From positions 1 through 57,553 of the forward strand of contig DUOG01000008.1 of NCBI GenBank assembly GCA_012838945.1: a DNA stretch of 57,553 bases. The letters run 5' to 3'. The stretch is from Acholeplasmataceae bacterium. GTDB taxonomy: Bacteria > Bacillota_I > Bacilli_A > ML615J-28 > CAG-313. The translations under genes and the position numbers were made by a program. Of the stretch, positions 31,281-41,348 are shown in pieces (the stretch's first letter is position 1; each line of letters begins with the position of its first letter). A model generated the notes under the pieces. That model saw nothing but the letters and a program-made list of their open reading frames with translations, was not told where the DNA came from and did no database searches.

Positions 31281-31943
31281 TTACCTTATTGCTAGGCCAG
31301 CACTGGCATAACCACTAATATTACATAATAATGGTTTATTATTACTAATGGCTGAAAAAACCATTAAGAGTCTTGTTTGGGCTTCAATTGGAATTTCCAG
31401 ATTAGTTAATAAAGCACTTCTGATATTACCCGGATTACCTGTTGGCACAAGTGTTAGGTCTGTCCCCGCTACCGGACTGAAAATATTACTATTAGTTGGA
31501 GCTGAATAAAGTGATCCGATAATTTCAACTCCGTTAGAATTTCCCAAACCACTGAGGGTAAAATGAGCACTTATACTCTCAATAATACCTGCTCTTGGCA
31601 TTGAGAATGCAAAATTTGTCAGTCCTTGAGCATTAGTCAAGTCTATCGTTCGATCTGCTAATCTGGTAACAGTACCTGAATTTCCAAAACTAATTAAGCC
31701 AACCCGATTTGAATTACCAGTACTATTGGTGGTTAATTCAATGGTTCCTCCAGAAGCGAAAGGAATTATTATACTTCCTCCTTCTCCAGGAGGTCCTGGT
31801 GGCCCCGGCGGGCCCATAAAACCTTGTGGTCCCCTAGGACCGGGAGGGCCTGGAGGGCCTGGTGGACCAATTGGTCCTCTAGGACCAGGTATACCTACTG
31901 GTGTTCTTCTACAACAATCATCATAATCACATAAGGAAAACAA
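31281..31943 (-). CDS. Collagen-like (GXY repeat) protein, exosporium/BclA-like candidate
   Basis: [52 protein letters not shown] then a beta-rich C-terminal domain; no signal peptide. Confidence 0.85.
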   Translation of the reverse strand: MFSLCDYDDCCRRTPVGIPGPRGPIGPPGPPGPPGPRGPQGFMGPPGPPGPPGEGGSIIIPFASGGTIELTTNSTGNSNRVGLISFGNSGTVTRLADRTIDLTNAQGLTNFAFSMPRAGIIESISAHFTLSGLGNSNGVEIIGSLYSAPTNSNIFSPVAGTDLTLVPTGNPGNIRSALLTNLEIPIEAQTRLLMVFSAISNNKPLLCNISGYASAGLAIR

Positions 31944-32027
31944 GTCATCTCTTATAATAAGTCCCCCCTTGTTTCCTTATATAGTATGCATTAGTTCGAC
32001 AAAATCATTTACTATTGCCCTACCACC

Positions 32028-33647
32028 TTAATTATGATACCATTTTATATTTAAGTAAAATGGTAAGACCGGTAAATCCATTTCATTAAACAGATTACTA
32101 TCAGCACATAAGTCAAGATAAGCATATTTAACGGATTTTATTTGTTTAATGTCTTCGTAGTAGATTTTAATAATATTTTCATTAACGGTGACTTCTGCTT
32201 CAATTTCAGTATCATCAACCAATACAAGTATTAAATTAGTAATCGTTTGATATTCTTCAACTGGTCTTGGCTTAGCCAGTTCTTCGATTTCGCCCAATAG
32301 TTTTACTCGTAAATTCTTTGTATTTGCAAAATACAAGGTTATCGTATTTTCCGTTAAAGACACGGTATAATTATGAAGTCGTGGACTAAAATACTTTTCA
32401 TTGCTATTGTAAACTAATGAAAGGGCTGCTTTTTCAATCCTTTGGGCAAGTTCAATCTTATTGATTGGATAATATGGGCTGCTGACATCAGGTTTTTCCA
32501 TCTCATATCCATTTTGATATTCATACTCAAATTCCAAATCATAGGTAGGCACAATTAATACATTCAAATGATAATTGGTACCTAAGATTTGGGCCCTGCG
32601 AAAGCCAGCTAAATTTTCTTTTTCATATGCGTGTTCACCAACAACTATGAATGCTAGATTTGGTGACAATTCTTCCCGCCAAGCATCAATTAATGATCGC
32701 AAAGCTTCATTATAATATTCATAATAACCAATATCACTTAAACCTTGGTACCAAATAACTCCCTTTAGATTAATTCCTTTCAATGGATTAATTTTGTTAT
32801 TATAAAGGTTAGCAGTTTGATTATAGTTTTTATCACCAAGATTATCAATTTGATATAAGTTTTTGGTTAACAAGTAATTACGTAGATAGGGATTACTGTC
32901 AATCTTTGATTTAGGTAACCAAGCGTGGATGTTCGATTCAGCAACCGCACTTTCAATAAAACCAACTGGTACTTTTGCTGATCCTTTATTCAACTCTTCA
33001 AATAATTCACAAGCAAAAATATAGGAAATGGCACTTGCATCTAAACTTTTCAAACTATTGGCTGAATTCCAACGTCCATTAGAAAAGTCAAATTGGGGAT
33101 CACCAATCGGTTGTTGTGATGGATCATTATTCGGATAATGATCTTGACTAAAATAGCGAATATACTTCTTGTTTTCATTATTGATAATATAACTACTAGC
33201 ATCCTTGGTATAACGCATTGGCCAAGCCATATTCTTTTCGCCGCTTGTTAGCCACACTTCTCCCACCAAGATATCATTGATTTCTTTTGTATGTACCGAA
33301 TCAGTTACCTTTAATTTATAAAGTTGAAAGGATGCACTTATTGGAGAAAATACAACTTTCCAATCCCCATTTTCATCAACAAAAGTTTTTGCTGATTGGA
33401 TTGGTTCACTGGCTTCCTTTTTAAAGAGACTTACTTCGATTAAAACACCTTTTTCACTTTTACCAAAAATGTTAATTGGTTGATTTTGTTGAATAATCAT
33501 CGAGTCAGTGAAATAAGAATTCATAACAAATGGATTTTTTGGTTCAACTCCTTCATCAGGAATTGGTGGGTCTTTAATACATCCAGCAAGACCAAGAATC
33601 AAAATTATTGTTACAATAATCAAAAAATATTTACGCATATAACTCAC
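32028..33647 (-). CDS. Lipoprotein with sialate O-acetylesterase (SASA-like) fold, catalytic residues apparently lost
   Basis: LGLAGC lipobox; ILVGEVWLTSGEKNMAWPM in place of GEVWLCSGQSNM; GVIWYQGLSDIGYYEYY; YYPINK where DIHPxNK is usual. Confidence 0.8.
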   Translation of the reverse strand: MSYMRKYFLIIVTIILILGLAGCIKDPPIPDEGVEPKNPFVMNSYFTDSMIIQQNQPINIFGKSEKGVLIEVSLFKKEASEPIQSAKTFVDENGDWKVVFSPISASFQLYKLKVTDSVHTKEINDILVGEVWLTSGEKNMAWPMRYTKDASSYIINNENKKYIRYFSQDHYPNNDPSQQPIGDPQFDFSNGRWNSANSLKSLDASAISYIFACELFEELNKGSAKVPVGFIESAVAESNIHAWLPKSKIDSNPYLRNYLLTKNLYQIDNLGDKNYNQTANLYNNKINPLKGINLKGVIWYQGLSDIGYYEYYNEALRSLIDAWREELSPNLAFIVVGEHAYEKENLAGFRRAQILGTNYHLNVLIVPTYDLEFEYEYQNGYEMEKPDVSSPYYPINKIELAQRIEKAALSLVYNSNEKYFSPRLHNYTVSLTENTITLYFANTKNLRVKLLGEIEELAKPRPVEEYQTITNLILVLVDDTEIEAEVTVNENIIKIYYEDIKQIKSVKYAYLDLCADSNLFNEMDLPVLPFYLNIKWYHN

Positions 33648-33680
33648 CTATATTGTTCCTTTTTAAAAATTATACCATAT

Positions 33681-34754
33681 TTATTTAAAGTTAACAATGA
33701 AAAATAAAAGCTCAAGATTTACCTCTTGAGCATTCATTACTTTTGAAGCTACGTTATTGATAATTTCTTTCATCAATTTTTCTTTCTTTTCAATTTCTTG
33801 GAACAATTTAAATTGAGCACGGGCTCTAATTAAATTATGAAGTGGGTATTCGATTCTAAAATAACTATCACCATTGAGAAAATCGGTTAAAAAGCGGATT
33901 CCACATTCAAGTGTAATTACCTTCACACTGTTAACTAAATTATCAATTTCATCAGGGGTTAAGAAATCAATTGTCGTTTCTAAAAAGCCAACCGAAAAAG
34001 CCTGAAAATAATTTAAATCGATGGTCATCTTTGATAAATCTGGTTCATCTTCATAGGAACTAGCTGCACCAATTCTGATGGCATCACCAAAATCATATAA
34101 AACTGAGCCAGCCATAACTGTATCCAAATCGACCAGACAGACCGCTTCTTTAGTTTCAATGTCAAAGCGCACATTGTTTAATTTAGTATCATTATGAGAG
34201 ACCCTTTTGGGAATCTTATTTTGCTTAATTTGATCTTCTAAAATTTTTGTTGTTTGATAATGCTTCAAAACAAACCTTGTTTCTGGTCTAACTAGTTCTG
34301 CTCTTTTCATAGGGTCTTCTTTTAACGCTTCCAAGAACTGTTCAAAACGATGTGGTGTATTATGAAAGTTGGGAATTGTGTCAGCCAATTTATCAACATC
34401 AAAATCGATTAAATCCTTCTGGAATTTACCTACAGCTTTTCCCACTTGATAAAATTGATTAATATCAGTTGCCTTATCAAAACATACTGTACCTTCGATA
34501 TAATTATAACAACGATAATATTTCCCTTTTAAAAATAAATAATTTCTACCTGTTTTGGTTTTGATTATTTTTAGTGAGCGTTCATTGCCTTTATTACGTA
34601 AATGATTGGTAATCAGATCGATGTTATGCATGACTAGGTGTGGATTTTTAAAGACTGTTTTATTGATCTCTTGAATAATATATTTTTGTTTAGTTGTTGT
34701 AACTAAAAAGGTTTTATTAACTAATCCATTCCCATATGGCAGAACCGAAATCAC
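33681..34754 (-). CDS. APH-fold phosphotransferase, NahK-like
   Basis: LPYGNGLVNKTFLV, EINKTVFKNPHLVMHNI, RVSHNDTKLNNVRFD, CLVDLDTVM; N-terminus probably extends upstream (..IVKYYDLNGEVISV) without a canonical start. Confidence 0.8.
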   Translation of the reverse strand: MISVLPYGNGLVNKTFLVTTTKQKYIIQEINKTVFKNPHLVMHNIDLITNHLRNKGNERSLKIIKTKTGRNYLFLKGKYYRCYNYIEGTVCFDKATDINQFYQVGKAVGKFQKDLIDFDVDKLADTIPNFHNTPHRFEQFLEALKEDPMKRAELVRPETRFVLKHYQTTKILEDQIKQNKIPKRVSHNDTKLNNVRFDIETKEAVCLVDLDTVMAGSVLYDFGDAIRIGAASSYEDEPDLSKMTIDLNYFQAFSVGFLETTIDFLTPDEIDNLVNSVKVITLECGIRFLTDFLNGDSYFRIEYPLHNLIRARAQFKLFQEIEKKEKLMKEIINNVASKVMNAQEVNLELLFFIVNFK

Positions 34755-34795
34755 TTCGCCATTTAAATCGTAATACTTAACTATGTAATAAATAA

Positions 34796-34884
34796 AAAAA
34801 CCCCATTTCTATAACTTACTATTATATGGGCATATAACAGTAGTTATGACTCATACTTATTTATATGAGTCGAATGGGGTTTTT
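34796..34884. other. Three-way-junction structured element / bidirectional terminator-like structure
   Basis: 12-bp closing stem AAAAACCCCATT/AATGGGGTTTTT, inner hairpins 34811-34847 and 34848-34871 (GACTCATA/TATGAGTC). Confidence 0.7.
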
Positions 34885-34901
34885 GCTACTAGATAACTGT
34901 C

Positions 34902-35228
34902 TTATTTATTGAGGTTCGTTGGTCCGCTGTTTATACGGTCTTTTGATGTATTAGTCCAGTTATTACTTGAGGAAGAACTTGATGATGCTTCTTTAAATCG
35001 ATTTGAACCTCTACCTATCCGATCCCGCCCAGAAACTCGGGTATCGGCAGTTTCACCTTGCAGGTGGCCATATCTTTCTTGATAATCGACTGCGGTTCCA
35101 AATTCGACATCATCTTCAAGATCAATCTCGTTATTAAGCTTAACTTTACGTAAATTATTGACCATATCGTCAGCTCTCTTTTGCTTTTTTTGATAATCGC
35201 TTTTACCTCTTTTAGGAAATAATTTCAT
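34902..35228 (-). CDS. Hydrophilic Ser-rich hypothetical protein
   Basis: 108 aa; start MKLFPKRGK after an SD-like AGGTTT; contains SSSSSSSNNW. Confidence 0.5.
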   Translation of the reverse strand: MKLFPKRGKSDYQKKQKRADDMVNNLRKVKLNNEIDLEDDVEFGTAVDYQERYGHLQGETADTRVSGRDRIGRGSNRFKEASSSSSSSNNWTNTSKDRINSGPTNLNK

Positions 35229-35295
35229 AAAAAACCTCCATTTTGAACAATATCGTTGGCACTAATATTGTTTACTTTTGTGAGTCTTTTATGAT

Positions 35296-35826
35296 TTATT
35301 TAAGCAAGTAATCTTTTCCTTTCAAAGTCTCTGGTTCATAAATAGAGAGATTACGATAGTTTTGTTGTCTTAGAGCTTCATAAATACATATAGCAGCAAC
35401 ATTACTTATATTTAACGACCTAATATTATCATTGGTTGGTAATCTAATGCAATTTTCTAAATTTTGCTTTAAAATTTCTTTGGGAATTCCGGTTGATTCT
35501 TTACCAATGATGAAATAATAATTTTGATTAGGATCATTCAACACTAGTTCATGTGGTGTTTTTAAGCCATATCTAGTTAAAAAGTATTTTATTCCATGAT
35601 TTTTGTTATTAAAATCATCCCAATTTTCATAGACAAAATAATGGGTATGTTTGACATAATTGACCGCAGCTCGCTTCAGATGAGCTTCATCAAATTTAAA
35701 ACCTAAAGGTTTAATAAAATGTAAAACCGTATCTGTTCCGGCACAAGTACGCATAATGTTTCCGGCATTTTGAGGTATTTCCGGTTCGAATAATACAATG
35801 TTAATTGTTCCCATAGTCTTAATCAC
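35296..35826 (-). CDS. trmL: tRNA (cytidine/uridine-2'-O-)-methyltransferase TrmL-like (SpoU family)
   Basis: VLFEPEIPQNAGNIMRTCAGTDT, IGKESTGIPKEIL, IRSLNISNVAAICIYE. Confidence 0.92.
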   Translation of the reverse strand: MIKTMGTINIVLFEPEIPQNAGNIMRTCAGTDTVLHFIKPLGFKFDEAHLKRAAVNYVKHTHYFVYENWDDFNNKNHGIKYFLTRYGLKTPHELVLNDPNQNYYFIIGKESTGIPKEILKQNLENCIRLPTNDNIRSLNISNVAAICIYEALRQQNYRNLSIYEPETLKGKDYLLK

Positions 35827-35951
35827 TTACTCCATTATATTTTTTAGTTATTATATCACTATTATACGAAACAATAAAGAAAAATGTTAACTTATGATTA
35901 TCGTTGTCATTAAATATCATTTATGATAAAATACTTCCGGCGGTGATAAAA

Positions 35952-37292
35952 ATGGAAACAAAGGAGCTAAAATTAAACTATAAAAACACGCTCTTTATAG
36001 GTTGTGCTTTTTTCTCCATCTTAATGATTTGGCAAGTTTATAATCACTATGCACCATTATTTTTAGGAGAATTATTAAAGAACACCTTAGAAAATGAAAA
36101 AGAAAGACTCTATATTATTGGTATAATAATGGCAGCCGATAACTTCTTTGCCTTATTTATGCTACCGATCTTCGGAAGTCTATCCGATCGTACTAAAACT
36201 CCAATTGGAAAGAGAATGCCTTATATTGTGGCAGGAATGTTCCTTGCATCAGTGTTATTCCCATTGATAGCGGTTATGTTCATTAGAGACTCTCTTGTTG
36301 GGGTAATTGTAATGATGGGTGTTATCTTGATTATCATGAACGTTTATCGTTCTCCAGCTGTGGCTTTAATGCCTGATTTAACCCCTAAACCATTAAGATC
36401 AAAAGCTAATGGAATTATCAATCTAACTGGTTATTTAGGTGCAATTCTAGCTGGTGGAATGGCAATGTTCATCAAAATTGATAATGCTTTAGTTGCTTTT
36501 ATAATTGCTTCAGTTTTGATGCTTATCGCTATGATATTATTATTCTTTAACATTAATGAAAATAAACTATTAAAAGAAAATGAAGAAGCAATTAAACTAG
36601 GTGAAGAATTAAGTCAAAGTTTAGATAAGATTGAAGAAGATAAACCATTAAGTAAGTCTGATAAACGAAATTTCATAATTCTTATTCTTTCAGTATTTTT
36701 ATGGTTTGTGTCTTTCAATGCTGTTGAAACCTTTATTAGTACTTATTGTAAAGAAATCTTACAAGACGAAAGATTCGGTGGTTTAGTTGTTATTGTGATG
36801 ACTATCTCATCAATATTAACTTTTATTCCTTCAGGATTCCTTGCAAACCGAATTGGTCGTAAACGTTCAGTTATTATTGGATTAGTTTCAATTATTGTAG
36901 GCTTTATACTAGCCATCATTGCTTCTAAATTAATCATTAAGAGTGGACTAATAACCACAAACTCATTATTAATGGTACTAGCAATCGTCCTTTGTGGTAT
37001 TGGCTGGGCTCTTGTTAATGTCAACTCTTATCCAATGCTAGTTGAACTATCATCTAGAAACACTATCGGAAAATACACTGGTTATTATTATACAAGTTCA
37101 ATGGTAGCCCAAACCGTAACACCAATATTAATCGGTTTTATCATGTTTTTCCGAAAGGAAGGTCTTAATTTATTATTCTATTACTCATTAGTAATGATGA
37201 TTATCGCCTTAACAGTTTTCGTTTTATTCAAAGAAAATAAAAAAGTCGTGCGTCAAATCCAAAAAGGTCTTGAAGCATTTGACGTAGATTAA
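35952..37292 (+). CDS. MFS/GPH-type transporter
   Basis: Likely start METKELKLNYKN; about 12 TM segments; GSLSDRTKTPIGKRMPY. Confidence 0.85.
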   Translation: METKELKLNYKNTLFIGCAFFSILMIWQVYNHYAPLFLGELLKNTLENEKERLYIIGIIMAADNFFALFMLPIFGSLSDRTKTPIGKRMPYIVAGMFLASVLFPLIAVMFIRDSLVGVIVMMGVILIIMNVYRSPAVALMPDLTPKPLRSKANGIINLTGYLGAILAGGMAMFIKIDNALVAFIIASVLMLIAMILLFFNINENKLLKENEEAIKLGEELSQSLDKIEEDKPLSKSDKRNFIILILSVFLWFVSFNAVETFISTYCKEILQDERFGGLVVIVMTISSILTFIPSGFLANRIGRKRSVIIGLVSIIVGFILAIIASKLIIKSGLITTNSLLMVLAIVLCGIGWALVNVNSYPMLVELSSRNTIGKYTGYYYTSSMVAQTVTPILIGFIMFFRKEGLNLLFYYSLVMMIIALTVFVLFKENKKVVRQIQKGLEAFDVD

Positions 37293-37299
37293 TAAACAA

Positions 37300-37328
37300 A
37301 AATGGAGAAAGTAACTTCTCCATTTTTT
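37300..37328. terminator. Bidirectional terminator between convergent genes
   Basis: AAATGGAGAA-gtaac-TTCTCCATTTTTT. Confidence 0.75.
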
Positions 37329-38193
37329 ATTTTACCGCATAAATAATACCAATACAACCTGGTCCACAATGACTACCAATGACACAACCGGCATTTGTAT
37401 GGTATAGGTTTTTAACGTTATTTATTGTTTTCACTTTGTTATAGACAAAATCATAGTTTTTATCATCTGGGCAAGTTATAAACAAGAAATCCTCATCAAC
37501 AATTCCTTCTTCAAAATCTTTTCGATATACACTTATCATACGTTCTAAGCCTCGACGCATTGGACCGATTACTTTTTTTGCTTCCATTTTTCCGTTAACA
37601 ACTTGAATTAGTGGTCTAACTCCTAACATCGTCCCAATAAAACGGGCTGTTCCTGAGCATCTTCCACCCATATGAAGATAATCTAAAGTTTCGACCACAA
37701 AGGAACAACGAATTTTAGGAGTAATCTTTTTCATTTCCTCAGCAATCTCTCGGGCGCTCATTCCTTTGTCTCGCATTTGACAAGCTTTTAGTAATAAAAG
37801 ACCAATACCTGTTGATAAGTTTTCTGAATCAACTAAAAAGATCCGATCCTCTGGGAACTCTTTGGTTACCAAATTGACAATTTGATAGCTCCCACTTAAT
37901 TGCGAGCCAATTCCTGAATAGACAATGTCATAACCTTCATTGATAAGCCTCTGAAAGAGATTATGATAGTCGGCTGGAGTGGCTGCTGAAGTTTTGGGAA
38001 TCGACCCTACTTCTTCAACCTTTTTAAACAACTCTTGAGTAGTTATATCAACTCCATCTCGATAACTTCTGTCTTCAAAATTTACGTATAGAGGTAATAC
38101 ATAAATATTATATTTCTCAACTATTTCGTTTCCTAAATCACAAGTACTATCGGTTACAATGGCTACCTTGTTCATATTAACACTCCTATTCAT
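37327..38193 (-). CDS. DegV family fatty-acid-binding protein
   Basis: MNKVAIVTDSTCDLGNEI, KTSAATPADY, HTNAGCVIGSHCGPGCIGIIY. Confidence 0.93.
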   Translation of the reverse strand: MNRSVNMNKVAIVTDSTCDLGNEIVEKYNIYVLPLYVNFEDRSYRDGVDITTQELFKKVEEVGSIPKTSAATPADYHNLFQRLINEGYDIVYSGIGSQLSGSYQIVNLVTKEFPEDRIFLVDSENLSTGIGLLLLKACQMRDKGMSAREIAEEMKKITPKIRCSFVVETLDYLHMGGRCSGTARFIGTMLGVRPLIQVVNGKMEAKKVIGPMRRGLERMISVYRKDFEEGIVDEDFLFITCPDDKNYDFVYNKVKTINNVKNLYHTNAGCVIGSHCGPGCIGIIYAVK

Positions 38194-39664
38194 ATTTCGA
38201 TGGAATCCATTTTTGTCCTAAGTTATGGAGTCGTTCAATTTCTTCAGCCATTACATCTCGGAATAAATGGCCGTAAACTACCGTATCAACTCCATTAATA
38301 AACGGTAATTCTGTCTTATCAAAAACATAGTCGATTGTGACAACTTTATATAATTTTTCTGGGTCTACTGGTTCCCCATTAACCGTTTTTTGATTACGAT
38401 CAACATTATCACTATAAACTAACCCATTCTTACTGTCACGGAATACATCCATAAGTTGAGCACCAGTTAAATAAGTTGATTTGATTGAATTATCAAAAGG
38501 CATAATCTCAAACATTTTATTGATAGTTATTTCTTGATCATAGAAGATATTAAAGGCTGCTGCACGAATACCACCACTATTAATGATACCAAGATCAGCA
38601 TCATAGACGTTTTTAAGTAAATCTGGAGCCCAATCCCATACTTTAGCTCTTGAGACTAATTCACCAGCAATACCAATTACTCGTTCAAAGATAGGGGCTG
38701 TCTCCACAATCTTTTCATCTAAATATTCTTTAATTTCTGGATCTTCTTCAACAAGGCTAGTGCCGTAAACTAAATTTACATTAGCATCGGTTACTGTCTT
38801 ATTCTCAGGATCAATGGTGAGAATTATACGACCAATGTATTCACCACTGGAACCGGCTTGAACTACTGGAACTTGGCGGTTATTACTGCCGCGTATGAGT
38901 TGGTTCATAGTTCGGTGAGCATGTCCATTAATAATAGCATCTATTTGATAGTCTCCTTCAAGACCTGCAAGTTGAGCATTTAAGAATTCATCCATTTCAT
39001 GAAGGTTAACAATTACAATATTAACCCCTTTATTAGCCCGTAAATCTTTAGTTATATCTTTAATAATGGGAAGGGAGTCAACAAGATCATAATCTTGAAT
39101 CATTGGTGTTGCAATATCATCTTCTAAATCCTTACCAATGGCCCCAATAATACCAACTTTGAGATTACCTCTTTGGATAATAGTATAAGCATCTAAATAA
39201 TCTACTCGTTCACCAGTAGATTTTTCAATTATATTTGCACCTAAAAAAGGGAAATTAGCTTCACCATTTTCTAAATTGCCATCGGTATAAGACTTAATAA
39301 CATCAAGCCCCCAATCAAATTCATGATTTCCGATAGCCATAGCATCAAAACCAATATTGTTCATTAAATCAACAACATAACGTCCACGTTCAAGGTTTGA
39401 TAATGCTGTACCTTGAAACATATCACCAGCTGAGAGGATAATTGTTTCATCAGGATTACTACGTTTTTGATCCTTTAAATACTTTCCAATCTTCGCAAAC
39501 CCTGGTTGTTCACCAGAAGGTACTAAAGCTCCATGAAAATCATTTAAAGAATATATAGTTAACTTAGAAACCTTTTTTTCACTTTCTTCTTGTTCACATC
39601 CAATAAGAAAAAAAACTACGGTAAAAATTAATATTATTGATAGAAAAAACTTCATTCTGCTCAT
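38186..39664 (-). CDS. 5'-nucleotidase / UshA-like metallophosphatase lipoprotein
   Basis: FFLIGC lipobox; LNDFHGALVP, SAGDMFQGTALSN, GNHEFDWG, INGHAHRTM. Confidence 0.9.
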   Translation of the reverse strand: MSRMKFFLSIILIFTVVFFLIGCEQEESEKKVSKLTIYSLNDFHGALVPSGEQPGFAKIGKYLKDQKRSNPDETIILSAGDMFQGTALSNLERGRYVVDLMNNIGFDAMAIGNHEFDWGLDVIKSYTDGNLENGEANFPFLGANIIEKSTGERVDYLDAYTIIQRGNLKVGIIGAIGKDLEDDIATPMIQDYDLVDSLPIIKDITKDLRANKGVNIVIVNLHEMDEFLNAQLAGLEGDYQIDAIINGHAHRTMNQLIRGSNNRQVPVVQAGSSGEYIGRIILTIDPENKTVTDANVNLVYGTSLVEEDPEIKEYLDEKIVETAPIFERVIGIAGELVSRAKVWDWAPDLLKNVYDADLGIINSGGIRAAAFNIFYDQEITINKMFEIMPFDNSIKSTYLTGAQLMDVFRDSKNGLVYSDNVDRNQKTVNGEPVDPEKLYKVVTIDYVFDKTELPFINGVDTVVYGHLFRDVMAEEIERLHNLGQKWIPSKYE

Positions 39665-39812
39665 TTTTTACTCCTCTTTGATATTTTAAGATATATAAAT
39701 TATATCATTTATGGCCAACTTTTACAAGAACAACGATTGTTATCTTTAAAACCCTTCTCAGAGCGTCTGAAAAATAAAAAAGGCTAGAACTCATCATCTA
39801 ACCTCTATTATC

Positions 39813-40328
39813 CTAATTTTCTTCTACTACTTTTAATATAATTCGTCCTTTTACGCCAACTACTGTCGCATTATCAGGAATATTTTCTAAAACTATGGTA
39901 TTTGCACCTATTTTTACATTATTGCCAATGGTAATATTTCCAAGCAAAGTTGCACCTGCTCCAATGACTACATTGTTTTTAACGGTTGGATGTCGTTTAA
40001 CTCGATCTTTACCAGTCCCGCCAAGAGTAACATTGTGATAAATCGTTACATCATCACCAATGACTGAGGTCGCTCCAATAACAACACCACTGCCATGATC
40101 AATAAATAATCGCTTTCCGATTTTTGCGGCGTAATGTATTTCAATATTTAGAAATACTCTTACTAAATACATAATAATCATTGAGATAAAGGTTAACTTG
40201 ATTTTATAAAAAAAGTGGGAAATCCGATACCAAAATAGTGCTTGAACGCCAGGATAGAATAAAATTATTTGTAAATAACTACGTGCAGCTGGATCCCGTT
40301 CTTTAACAGACTTCAAATACTTAAACAT
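39813..40328 (-). CDS. cysE: Serine O-acetyltransferase
   Basis: 171 aa hexapeptide repeats; GVQALFWYRISHFFY, DHGSGVVIGATSVIGDDVTIYHNVTLGGTGK. Confidence 0.9.
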   Translation of the reverse strand: MFKYLKSVKERDPAARSYLQIILFYPGVQALFWYRISHFFYKIKLTFISMIIMYLVRVFLNIEIHYAAKIGKRLFIDHGSGVVIGATSVIGDDVTIYHNVTLGGTGKDRVKRHPTVKNNVVIGAGATLLGNITIGNNVKIGANTIVLENIPDNATVVGVKGRIILKVVEEN

Positions 40329-40511
40329 TTCTACACCTCCATTTAATTATTAATTTTAGTCTTTTGTTATATTTATATTTTTACTTGTATCTTTCGGTTA
40401 CAAGTATTTTTCTAGGATATCTTTATTCTTTGAATGAAAACATAAATTATAAGTTTCAAAAGATTTTAACATAATAACACCCAGTAAGCAATTTATTTGC
40501 CCCTAAATAGA

Positions 40512-40541
40512 AAACACTCAAATGAATCATTTGAGTGTTTG
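40512..40541. terminator. Hairpin terminator at the 3' end of the SDR gene
   Basis: AAACACTCAAATGA-atcATTTGAGTGTTT. Confidence 0.7.
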
Positions 40542-40547
40542 TCTTAG

Positions 40548-41348
40548 TTATTTTTCTTTGGTAAATCCGTAAATTGAACCAACAACATTATTTACAAAAC
40601 GTGATGGTAAGAATTTACTTAAGCCTACAAATATTTTGTATTTGAAGCCGATAGTTTTATATAGGGGAAGGCGCCTCTTCTGACTTACACGGTAAATAAC
40701 CTTTCCAACATATGAACTAGGCATTCCGTTTTGTTCATCTTTTTCCATTACTTCTAGTGATTTTTCAATCCTTGTTCCATAATATTCTTCATTTTGAACA
40801 TTTTTGCGTCGATTTTTGGTGAAGTCAGTTTTAACATCACCAGGCATAATATTCATAACCTGAATATTAAATGGTTTTACTTCAATCCTAATGGCTTCAG
40901 TTAGTTTATTAACAGCTGCCTTAGTTGCTGAATAAAATGCTTGAAAGGGAATTGATAGTTTTCCAGCAACCGAACTAATGTTAATAATCTTTCCATGACC
41001 TTGGGCCCTCATATAAGGGATGACGGCTTTCATTGCATTGAAGACGCCAAAAACATTAACATTAAAAATGTAATGAGCATCTTCAGTTGTGGTATTTTCC
41101 ACAGAACCACTAATTCCCATTCCTGCATTATTGATCAAAATATCAATAGTTGGAACTTCTTCACTAATTTGTTTGAAAACTGCTTCAAGAGATTCAAAAC
41201 TAGTTACATCTGCAGTAAGATATTTTATCCCCTCATCAGTTCCCACCCTGCGAGCAATCCCATATACTTGATACCCTTTTTCTTTAAAAACAGCAGCAGT
41301 TGCTCGTCCGATTCCGGAGGTAGCACCAGTGATTACGACTGTTTTCAT
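40548..41348 (-). CDS. Short-chain dehydrogenase, 3-ketosphinganine-reductase-like candidate
   Basis: TGATSGIGRATA, NNAGMGISG, YSATKAAVNKL; coupled to the upstream gene by TAATG overlap. Confidence 0.85.
   Translation of the reverse strand: MKTVVITGATSGIGRATAAVFKEKGYQVYGIARRVGTDEGIKYLTADVTSFESLEAVFKQISEEVPTIDILINNAGMGISGSVENTTTEDAHYIFNVNVFGVFNAMKAVIPYMRAQGHGKIINISSVAGKLSIPFQAFYSATKAAVNKLTEAIRIEVKPFNIQVMNIMPGDVKTDFTKNRRKNVQNEEYYGTRIEKSLEVMEKDEQNGMPSSYVGKVIYRVSQKRRLPLYKTIGFKYKIFVGLSKFLPSRFVNNVVGSIYGFTKEK

Noticed and set aside
31726-31926. 66-aa plus-strand Gly/Pro-rich ORF
   Set aside because: Mirror of the collagen-like repeat: GXY codons (GGN CCN) read as Gly/Pro on both strands, so it is a shadow ORF.
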